The notes beneath the pieces were generated by a model that saw nothing but the letters and a program-made list of their open reading frames with translations, had not been told where the DNA came from and did no database searches. Positions 22,124-29,409 of a stretch of DNA of 64,000 nucleotides are shown here, piece by piece; the stretch's first letter is position 1; each line of letters starts with the position of its first letter. The translations under genes and the position numbers were made by a program. This stretch comes from Thereva unica (lineage: Eukaryota > Arthropoda > Insecta > Diptera > Therevidae): positions 190,265,112 through 190,329,111 of the forward strand of contig OX465281.1 in the NCBI GenBank assembly GCA_949987705.1. Direction: 5' to 3'.

Positions 22124-22309
22124 ATGCATGTATGGGATTTCGCTTATAGAGCTAGCCGTATGGGGCAATGGCATATAAGTGCCCTTGATAGATGCAGATT
22201 TCAACAGAGAGTCATCAATACAGGCAAAATCCTAGAGCCCATATTAAACCAACATCATCGTGAAAAAATATATAGGATAAGATTTGAAAATAAAACAAAT
22301 TTGTTATAA
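22124..22309 (+). CDS. Small basic protein of unknown function (Polinton)
   Basis: Sixty-one residues starting MHVWDFAYRASRMG, rich in Arg and aromatic residues, ending NKTNLL. The last codons overlap an aataaa polyadenylation signal, and the integrase 3' end lies 23 bp away on the other strand. The exonuclease-like gene at 30607-31083 ends in nearly the same peptide (NKTNFL) over the same type of signal. Short, so coding status is uncertain. It could also be the tail of a gene that begins in the preceding frame. Confidence 0.45.
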   Translation: MHVWDFAYRASRMGQWHISALDRCRFQQRVINTGKILEPILNQHHREKIYRIRFENKTNLL

Positions 22310-22332
22310 AAAAAAATGTCTTTTTATTAAAT

Positions 22333-23259
22333 TTATAATACATCATTAGCATTTATCCAAGAATTATGTTCTCGTGAGAACCCCAACCATTTAACATAAA
22401 CTTTATCACCGCTCTTTTTCAATATTTTTTCAACTAGGTAGAGATCTGAATGTTTAACTTTCTGCAATTCCTTTTCATAGAATCCACCTTTAATGGGGTT
22501 GCCCTGGTAGTCCTCAAGTTGATATGTCGGTGGATTAGTCAGTTGAACCTTGGAGATTTTAAAGATTTCAGTTGTCCAGTTTGGTGTGTAGCCTTTTTCA
22601 AATAGATGTTTATATTTGCTTATGCGGACGCGGTCTCCTATTTTATATGCAGGTGAAGGGGCAATTTTGATGTGATTATAGGCTGTAGCAAGAAGTAGCT
22701 TTTCATTTGTCCTATTAACATCACAGGGACGCATTTTAATTGTTCGATGTTTTTTTGCATTGTATTGTGATAGCAGTTTTTTCATCATAGAAATCCATTT
22801 GTAGGATCCATTCATGCTAAATTCCTTCCACATCATGCTCTTTAAAGTTCGGTTGAATCTTTCCACTATTGATGCCTTAAGCGATGTATATGTTGAGTAG
22901 TGGTTGATTTTATATTTGCTCATTAGCTTTTGAAAGTGAGAGTTGTAGAATTCCTTACCATCATCCGTTTGCAAATTGTTAGGTGTGCGCCCATCTTTAA
23001 ATATTGATTGCATCGCTTCTGTGACTTCTGGACCGGTTTTTCTTTTAATTGGCATAGCCCAGGCATATTTAGAAAATGCATCAATTACAGTCAGTAAGTA
23101 GCGGAATCCTTTGTTTACATGTTTATATGCATCCATTTCCACCAAGTCAGCCTGCCACAAATCATCCAGACCTTTAATGATAACTCTCCGCCTAGAAAAA
23201 TTTCGACGAGCAGGTTTGTGAAGCTCATTTACTACTTGCCTCTTACTCAGAGATGCCAT
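22333..23259 (-). CDS. Polinton integrase (retroviral-type, rve fold) with C-terminal chromodomain
   Basis: 308 residues from ATG at 23259. The catalytic core shows LWQADLVEMD (Asp about 38), LQTDDGKEFYN (Asp about 99) and KASIVERFNRTLK (Glu about 133), that is D,D(33)E spacing. A short N-terminal His/Cys region is minimal. After a linker with an SH3-like segment (YKIGDRVRISKYK), residues about 272-308 form a chromodomain (YLVEKILKK, KVYVKWLGFS, NSWINANDVL). The enzyme joins element ends to target DNA and makes the 6-bp duplication seen at the borders; a chromodomain would bias target choice to methylated-histone chromatin. The frame is intact and overlaps the preceding gene's stop by 17 bp. 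It is the last gene of the leftward cluster. Confidence 0.95.
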   Translation of the reverse strand: MASLSKRQVVNELHKPARRNFSRRRVIIKGLDDLWQADLVEMDAYKHVNKGFRYLLTVIDAFSKYAWAMPIKRKTGPEVTEAMQSIFKDGRTPNNLQTDDGKEFYNSHFQKLMSKYKINHYSTYTSLKASIVERFNRTLKSMMWKEFSMNGSYKWISMMKKLLSQYNAKKHRTIKMRPCDVNRTNEKLLLATAYNHIKIAPSPAYKIGDRVRISKYKHLFEKGYTPNWTTEIFKISKVQLTNPPTYQLEDYQGNPIKGGFYEKELQKVKHSDLYLVEKILKKSGDKVYVKWLGFSREHNSWINANDVL

Positions 23260-23599
23260 TTTCAGCCTTCTTATTAATTATGTGTGAGAATATATAATTT
23301 TCGATCTTCGCAATTTCGCGATAAATGAACATCGTTAGATTCTCTACTGCTTTGTCAATGCTTTCCCGTATTTCTTCGTCGACATAGTTTTTGGTTGCAG
23401 CGTCAGCATTTTCTTTTGGATCACCTAGGTTTTTGATTCTTTTCAAGGTAAGATCATAGTCACCATCTGATGTTAAATTGAAACCGTTTCCTTTTGGTCC
23501 AGCAGGACCGTCTTTTCCAGGAATTCCAGGTGGACCGCGATCACCCACTGCTCTAAATTTTTGCCGTTTAAAAGATCGACCAAACTTGTCAACGCTCAT
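23243..23599 (-). CDS. Collagen-like protein with phage tail-fibre-like motif (Polinton)
   Basis: 118 residues from ATG at 23599. A basic start (MSVDKFGRSFKRQKFRAVG) is followed by a short collagen-type Gly-X-Y run (GPPGIPGKDGPAGPKG). Then comes a beta-type segment with KRIKNLGDPKENADAATKNY followed by VD, which closely resembles the 'DAATKxYVD' motif of bacteriophage tail-fibre/whisker proteins. A C-terminal amphipathic helix follows. The organisation suggests a trimeric fibre or adhesin, plausible as a particle spike. Its promoter is likely the tataaatattc box about 35 bp upstream on this strand. Fibre function is inference. The frame is intact and overlaps the integrase start. Confidence 0.8.
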   Translation of the reverse strand: MSVDKFGRSFKRQKFRAVGDRGPPGIPGKDGPAGPKGNGFNLTSDGDYDLTLKRIKNLGDPKENADAATKNYVDEEIRESIDKAVENLTMFIYREIAKIENYIFSHIINKKAENGISE

Positions 23600-23636
23600 T
23601 TCCGAAATGTTAATAGTTCTATGTGGGTGGGAATAT

Positions 23637-24522
23637 TTATACTATAATGTCAGCTTCCCGCAACTCCTCAATGATTGACACTATTTCATTACTATGGCTA
23701 TTATTTCCAGCTTGCTGCGATGCTATCAATATTCGGAGCCTATCAACTAGCTCATTGGGGTCATCCCAATATATGTAATCGATATTTTTCTTTGGAATTT
23801 GCATTATTCCCGTTCCAGTATGAGGAGTGTGAATCAACTTTTTTATTATGTTTCTATATTTGAAGCTATTTGTTCCTTTTATTTGCTGGTTTTCCTTAAA
23901 ATCACGTCTGTGGGTGCATGTATCATTTACAATTTTTTGATAATTGGACAAGTCTTCTTTTGAGTAGCCTCGAGGCTTTTTCATAAAAATTAATTCAGCT
24001 AGACCTTCAGTTATCTTGTACCGCTTGCCATCTATAAGAAAGTATTCTTTATCAACTTTTAATCTCGAATTACCAATATTCCACATATCGTTCTTATAGT
24101 ACGCTCCATACGTTTTATCAATTCTCGTGCTATCATTTTTCAGTAGTTGTTTATATTTGGTCTGCAGACTCTAATTTTGGTTCTTTTGTAGGTGTGACAA
24201 ACTGATCATCATCATCTTCATCATCATCATCATCATCATCCTCAGAATAACTCGGTGGCTCTAGCTTTAAGTATTTACGTGGTGGTGGTGGTGGTGTGTA
24301 TGCTTCTTCATTGCCCTCGTGCTTAATTTCATCTTCTTCTTCTTTTGGTTCAAGTTTCACTGATGCTGCTGTTGTTGTGAGCTTTTTCAGCGTGTTGGTT
24401 ATAGATTTAAATGTTTCCTCTAATTGAGCTTCAGATTCAATTTTACCAGTCTTGAGAGCTTTATATTTTCTTCGTATAGCCTCACGTGTTTTTATAATAT
24501 CCTTCATCAATTTTTCATTCAT
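23637..24522 (-). pseudogene. Conserved Polinton protein of unknown function, single frameshift
   Basis: The N-terminal half (ATG at 24522, MNEKLMKDIIKTREAIRR) is a coiled coil followed by a Pro-rich and strongly acidic Asp-repeat segment. Its frame ends at 24151. The C-terminal half is open in the next frame from about 24165 and contains GLAELIFMKKPRGYSKEDL and the highly characteristic YWDDPNELVDRLRILIASQQ followed by EIVSIIEELREADIIV. I recognise these two halves as one protein that occurs widely in insect Polintons. A 1-base shift near the tag at about 24165, beside the Asp-codon microsatellite, splits it here. The role is unknown; position beside ATPase and fibre-like genes fits a structural or assembly protein. 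Confidence 0.78.
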
Positions 24523-24597
24523 GTTGCTACACGTGTGGTTACAGCTACAATGATATACAGCTATGCTAATAAGCATTTATATAGATCCAGACGTACC

Positions 24598-25665
24598 AGG
24601 CAGGTCAACCAGATAGATCAGCCAGACAGACCAGCCAGACAGACAGACAGACCGACCAGCCAGACAGACCAGCCAACCAGCCAGACAGACCAGCCAACCA
24701 GCCAGACAGACCAACCAACCAGCCAGACAGACCAGCCAGACAGACCAGCCAACCAGCCAGACAGACCAGCCAACCAGCCAGACAGACCAGCCAACCAGCC
24801 AGACAGACCAGCCAGACAGACCAGCCAACCAGCCAGACAGACCAGCCAACCAGCCAGACAGACCAGCCAACCAGCCAGACAGACCAGCCAGACAGACCAG
24901 CCAACCAGCCAGACAGACCAGCCAGACAGACCAGCCAACCAGCCAGACAGACCAGCCAACCAGCCAGACAGACCAGCCAGACAGACCAGCCAACCAGCCA
25001 GACAGACCAGCCAACCAGCCAGACAGACCAGCCAACCAGCCAGACAGACCAGCCAGACAGACCAGTCAGACAGACCAGCCAACCAGCCAGACAGACCAGC
25101 CAGACAGACCAGCCAACCAGCCAGACAGACCAGCCAACCAGCCAGACAGACCAACCAACCAGCCAGACAGACCAGCCAGACAGACCAGCCAACCAGCCAG
25201 ACAGACCAGCCAACCAGCCAGACAGACCAGCCAACCAGCCAGACAGACCAGCCAGACAGACCAGCCAGACAGACCAGCCAACCAGCCAGACAGACCAACC
25301 AACCAGCCAGACAGACCAGCCAGACAGACCAGCCAACCAGCCAGACAGACCAGCCAACCAGCCAGACAGACCAGCCAACCAGCCAGACAGTCCAGCCAAC
25401 TAGCCAGACAGACCAGCCAGACAGACCAGCCAACCAGCCAGACAGACCAGCCAACCAGCCAGACAGACCAGCCAACCAGCCAGACAGACCAGCCAGACAG
25501 ACCAGCCAGACAGACCAGCCAACCAGCCAGACAGACCAACCAACCAGCCAGACAGACCAGCCAACCAGCCAGACAGACCAGCCAACCAGCCAGACAGACC
25601 AGCCAACCAGCCAGACAGACCAACCAGACAGACCAGCCAGACAGACCAGCCAGGCAGAGCTGAAA
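24598..25665. repeat. 1.07-kb minisatellite of 21-bp and 13-bp units inside the Polinton
   Basis: The array alternates a 21-bp unit (cagccaacc + agccagacagac) and a shorter 13-bp unit (cagccagacagac), with few variants (for example cagtccagccaac near 25388). No stop codons arise in most frames on either strand, so long frames of Gln/Pro/Arg or Gly/Trp/Leu repeats appear. They are not credible genes because the 13-bp unit shifts the frame repeatedly. It lies between the 3' end of the ATPase gene and the start of the conserved unknown gene. Confidence 0.95.
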
Positions 25666-25694
25666 GACCTGGTCAGCTGATTAGGTGGGCTCCT

Positions 25695-26276
25695 TCATAG
25701 GCTCATGAATACATCAAAGCCTTTTCGATATCGACCTTTGCCCATGGGGCTGTCCTTATCAATTACTAAGAATCCATATTTGTCTTTCCAACAGTTTGCA
25801 CACGCTTTTCTGAACTTTGCGAATTTCATATCACTATTCACATGATCATTGTAAAAGCTGTCAATGTCGTTATGCCTCCCCATACAAAAGTAGGCTCTAA
25901 TATTATTTTGTTTATCGCAGGCTACATCATCAAAGATGAAAATTGAGTTTGGCTTTGCTTCCTCCGGTGGTATAACATCGTGGTTGTTAGAAAACGTATA
26001 ATAGCCCAAACCTGATATGTGAGCTACAACTTCTCCTAAATACTCGTATTTCGGCTGACTTAGCGACTTTGAGTAAATGTATATATTCTCGAATCTCAGA
26101 CCGTTAGGATGCTCCAGTAGACTTAGCATAACATTTGTCTTGCCACAATTCGACGGTCCAACAATAATACCTCTTATACTGTTTGGTAGCAGCACCCCAT
26201 GCTTCTTTGATGTACTTGTAATTTCCACATCAGTATTTCTAACTGGTAGACACGCTTGTTGCTTGATAAACTTCAT
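25695..26276 (-). pseudogene. Polinton packaging ATPase (FtsK/HerA-type), probable internal deletion
   Basis: From ATG 26276 (MKFIKQQACL; an alternative ATG lies 9 bp upstream) the frame stays open. Walker A is IIVGPSNCGKTNVM, Walker B is NSIFIFDDVACD. The downstream YNDHVNSDM and YGFLVIDKDS blocks are family-specific. The segment FCMGRHNDIDSFY passes directly into YNDHVNSDM; in related Polinton ATPases roughly 30 residues, including a sensor/arginine region, lie between them. The deletion is in frame, so the gene stays open but the motor is likely inactive. The family drives genome packaging into capsids. It is divergently transcribed from the PLA2-like gene. Confidence 0.82.
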
Positions 26277-26285
26277 GTTGCACAC

Positions 26286-26351
26286 TAACCCAACCCCTAT
26301 AAATACCCGTACTTTTATAGGTTTTAATCAGTCTTACAGTAAACCTATAAA
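26286..26351. promoter_or_regulatory. Divergent promoter between ATPase and PLA2-like genes
   Basis: The 66-bp gap contains tataaatac (about 26298) and tataggtt/cctataaa boxes in both orientations. An atcagtcttacagt stretch resembles the arthropod TCAGT initiator. The close spacing implies very short leaders. Confidence 0.55.
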
Positions 26352-27185
26352 ATGATTGACCATAGTAAGAAACGCACCATTCATCGAAGAGCTGTCAAGG
26401 GGGGAGGACTGTTAAACACTGTTATAAATAAGTTACCGCTTGAGCTTCATCTACCGGGATATCAATACTGTGGTCCAGGAACAAAGTTAGCTAAAAGACT
26501 AGCCCGCGGTGATCCTGGCATCAACCCACTAGATGCAGCTTGCAAACAGCATGATATTGCATATCGAGATCATAAGGACTTAAGCGACCGACATATAGCT
26601 GACCGTATTTTAGAAGAAAAAGCCTGGCAACGAGTAACATCTAAAGACGCTAGCTTTGCAGAACGTGCTAACGCGCTATTAGTAACAAACGCCATGAAAG
26701 CTAAAATTAAAGTTGGAATGGGTGTCAAAGCAAAAATTACCTGCTCGAAGAAGAAGAAGAATACGTTACGTCCATCATTCCGCGAAGCTGTACGTAATGC
26801 TAGAAAAGTGTTAAAGCTGAAAAAGCCGAAAGATCTGTTGGAAGCTACTAAAATTGCTCTAAGTGCTGCAAAGAATGTTATTAAGGGGAAGAAAAAATCA
26901 TACACTACACCTAGAGTGATACCAGTGCCTAAAGTAGGTGGAGTTTTACCATTCCTCATTCCACTTTTTGCAGGTCTTTCAGCCGTTGGAGCGCTATCTG
27001 GAGGTGCAGCAGGCATAGCTAAAGCTGTAAACGCTGCAAGCGGCGCACGTCGGGAGCTTCAGGAAGCGAAACGTCATAATGAGACAATGGAAGCTATAGC
27101 GCTAGGAAAACATGGTCAAGGATTATTTCTAAAGCCATATAGGAAAGGACTGGGACTTTTTCTCAACCCCCGACCAAAAAACTAA
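26352..27185 (+). CDS. Phospholipase A2-like minor structural protein (Polinton)
   Basis: 277 residues from ATG 26352. Residues about 35-90 carry a PLA2 core: LPGYQYCGPGTKL (calcium loop) and DAACKQHDIAY (His67-Asp68 catalytic pair). Residues 90-195 are Lys/Arg-rich. Residues about 196-232 are hydrophobic and Gly-rich (LPFLIPLFAGLSAVGAL). The C-terminus (GQGLFLKPYRKGLGLFLN) is repetitive and basic. A similar arrangement, a PLA2 domain joined to a structural protein, is known from parvovirus VP1, where it opens endosomal membranes; here it may do the same or be a minor capsid/core protein. The frame is intact, and the protease gene overlaps or abuts its end. Confidence 0.85.
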   Translation: MIDHSKKRTIHRRAVKGGGLLNTVINKLPLELHLPGYQYCGPGTKLAKRLARGDPGINPLDAACKQHDIAYRDHKDLSDRHIADRILEEKAWQRVTSKDASFAERANALLVTNAMKAKIKVGMGVKAKITCSKKKKNTLRPSFREAVRNARKVLKLKKPKDLLEATKIALSAAKNVIKGKKKSYTTPRVIPVPKVGGVLPFLIPLFAGLSAVGALSGGAAGIAKAVNAASGARRELQEAKRHNETMEAIALGKHGQGLFLKPYRKGLGLFLNPRPKN

Positions 27186-27199
27186 TAAAGTCGCTGCCC

Positions 27200-27535
27200 A
27201 AAAGAGCACTCAATGAAAATGATCTGCGTAAATATGCACAGAATATAGCCCACTTTAGAGGAGTATTTATGCGCGATCAATTACCTAAAAAACCATGGAG
27301 AAATGAGAGCGGAATTATAAATCTAGATGTTTCATCTGGACCTGGAACGCATTGGGTAGCGTATAAGAAGAATGGAGATATCATAAATTACTTTGATAGT
27401 TTTGGAAATCTGCAGCCACCTCGGGAAGTTGTAAATTATTTGGGAGATGCAGTCACATACAACTATACAGCTCATCAAAATTTCAACTCAGTGATTTGCG
27501 GACACTTATGCTTAGAATTCTTACATAATGTATAA
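27200..27535 (+). CDS. Adenain-type cysteine protease (Polinton maturation protease)
   Basis: The frame is open well upstream of the ATG at 27269; residues SLPKRALNENDLRKYAQ before it look like family sequence, so the true start is upstream and no clear ATG remains. The catalytic set is present: His in GTHWVAY, Asp in NYFDSFG, Gln in TAHQNFN, Cys in VICGHLCLEF, the order of C5/ULP-type adenoviral proteases. It would process capsid proteins during assembly. It begins at or within the end of the PLA2-like gene. A tataaataaag box overlaps its stop and probably serves the next gene. The start is uncertain; the identity is firm. Confidence 0.85.
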   Translation, partial: KRALNENDLRKYAQNIAHFRGVFMRDQLPKKPWRNESGIINLDVSSGPGTHWVAYKKNGDIINYFDSFGNLQPPREVVNYLGDAVTYNYTAHQNFNSVICGHLCLEFLHNV

Positions 27536-28103
27536 ATAAAGGCCTTCAAGTGCAAACATAGACATTTCATAACAAGTAGCCATGTCGATAACACTCTCTC
27601 TTACTGGCAATGCATCGGTTCTCACCGCTGAATACTTTCCCCCATTGGAATTAGCTGGAGACTACGTTTGCGGATTAATTGACTTTCAAACATACAATTC
27701 TATACCGAATATTGATGACAGCAACAACTTAATGCATGTGGGAGATGCGTGTATCGAAATACCTGTTGGATCATACGAGATTGATGACATAGCAGCTTCA
27801 GTACAGCAAAGCTTAAATAAGAGCAGCAGCAAGGCAACAGTCTTAATAAGGGCAAACAATAATACCTTGAAGAGTGAAATAAAAGCTACTGAAGTTATAC
27901 ATTTTGATAAAGAGCGATCTATCGCACCGCTGTTGGGATTTGGGAAACGTGTACTGGAAGCAAATATATTACATACATCAGATCTACCCGTCAATATTAT
28001 AAAAGTTAATACTATAAGGGTTGAATGTAACATCATATCAGGCTCATACATCAACAATAAACAGGTGCATATGCTGCATGAATTTGCCCCAACCGTGGGA
28101 CCG

Positions 28104-29086
28104 TGCGGCCGAAGGCCGCACAGTGCGGCCAAAAGTCCAAAAAAACAAGTTTCTATTTAGGGTTTTTTCACCCTTGAGTTGGCTGCAATGATCCTTCAAG
28201 AAACTAAAATCGTTCATAGTGATGACTAATTCGTCATGCCCCTTCCTTAGGCTGAGTTGGATTGTGGCCTTCGCTCGAGCGTCTCTCTACAGTTAATACA
28301 CTGAGAACGGTTATACAGGTGAAAATTTTTATGTAATACAGAAAATCAAAAAAGACCAAATGGAATCCACTTCTGAAGGTGAGTAGAACATGTAAAAAAA
28401 GTACTAATTATCAATTGTTAAGTAGTGAAATAGGGAAAACATAAACAATAGTGTCATTTTTTCACATACTTTTTCCGAAAATTAGACTTTTCAAATGATA
28501 CTGCATTAAAACGCTGCAAAACGCTGATTTGAAACCTTATTGAAATGATAATTAAATATATTATCTACCAAATAAAACAAGATTCAGCTGCCAAGAGCTG
28601 CCTATTCATCTTTTATGCCATGACATGAATCTTGATTATGTTAAATAATATACGCTATTTCACGCGAGGGGGTGGCTAACAGGGGTGGACAGGGGTGGCT
28701 TTTCTAATTTTTAATATCAAATTCGTAATCAGCGACCCCGAAAACCTATAAATTTACATGCATTTTGATTGTGCTGAATAATATACGCTATTTCACGCGA
28801 GGGGGTGGCTAATAGGGGTTGAAGGCGGTGGCTTTTCTAATTTTTAATATCAAATTCGTAATTAGCGACCCCGAAAACCTATAAATTGACATGCATCTTG
28901 ATTATGTTGAATAATATACGCTATTTCACGCGAGGCGGTGGCTAATAGGGGTGGACGGGGGTGGCTTTTCTAATTTTTAATATCAAATTTGTAATCAGCG
29001 ACCCCGAAAACCCCCGGATAAGAAATTTTGTATCAATTAATTGATTTATCGACTTTTGGCCAGCTTTTTGGGAATCGGCCGCACTG
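28104..29086. mobile_element. Non-autonomous hAT-like insertion in the penton gene
   Basis: Inner termini CAGTGCGGCC (28121-28130) and GGCCGCACTG (29077-29086) are inverted. Flanks tgggaccg (28096-28103) and tggaccg (29087-29093) look like an 8-bp duplication with one base lost. The left end carries an extra hairpin (tgcggcc-gaa-ggccgca, 28104-28120). CAGTG-type ends with an 8-bp duplication point to hAT. It has no transposase; the interior holds three tandem repeats (28640-29012). Confidence 0.72.
28640..29012. repeat. Three 118-bp tandem units inside the penton insertion
   Basis: Each unit contains atacgctatttcacgcgagg, a 'ggtggctaa.aggggt' segment and ttttaatatcaaattcgtaa followed by tcagcgaccccgaaaa. 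The last core is shared with the degenerate repeat at 930-1270. Confidence 0.88.
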
Positions 29087-29295
29087 TGGACCGGGCTATA
29101 AAATAGTAGAGGTTCCAGCGAATGTGATCTATTTACCGGTGAACGTCAAACGTGTTAGTTCGCTCACACTAAAGCTAGTTGATCAGGACGGAGATTTAAT
29201 AAATTTTCGAGGTGAAACGATAACTATCAGGCTACATTTAAAGCCACAGAATGATAGTCTACGGAAGCAACAACAGCAATAAGCATATAAATAGG

Positions 29296-29409
29296 ATGAA
29301 CTTCATGGAAAACATTAGTCAACCGGCAACCTTGAAGCGAGCAAGACGTCAACTGAGAGCTGATAATATACAATTTCTAGAATCAATAGGACTAAATTTG
29401 AAGCAATGA
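29296..29409 (+). CDS. 37-residue microprotein overlapping the major capsid start
   Basis: ATG at 29296 opens MNFMENISQPATLKRARR, continuing to LESIGLNLKQ and a TGA that overlaps the next gene's ATG in an ATGA arrangement. The peptide is basic and helical. A tataaata box sits only about 10 bp before the ATG, so the TATA-driven transcript would start inside this frame and may serve the capsid gene instead. The tight coupling suggests a small conserved gene or an upstream reading frame controlling capsid translation. No function known to me. Confidence 0.5.
   Translation: MNFMENISQPATLKRARRQLRADNIQFLESIGLNLKQ

Larger units (their letters stand above)
27582..29282 (+). pseudogene. Minor capsid (penton-type) protein gene, split by a 983-bp insertion
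   Basis: ATG 27582 (MSITLSLTGNASVLT). The coding sequence runs to about 28103 (HEFAPTVGP), and the same frame resumes at 29094 with YKIVEVPANVIYLPVN to the stop at 29280-29282. Together the parts make a protein of about 240 residues of mostly beta character, consistent with the single-jelly-roll penton protein of Polintons. It lies directly upstream of the major capsid gene and downstream of the protease, as usual. The insertion introduces stops, so no full protein can be made. Identification rests on position, size and the conserved C-terminal block. Confidence 0.82.

Noticed and set aside
24577..25680. Several long open frames (up to about 420 codons) of repeated Gln/Pro/Arg or Gly/Trp/Leu peptides
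   Set aside because: They arise from a stop-free minisatellite whose 13-bp unit shifts frame; multiple frames on both strands are open, so no one frame is favoured.
29028..29093. A separate gene starting at 29028
   Set aside because: Its first part is the right end of the hAT-like insertion; the rest is the 3' part of the penton gene.
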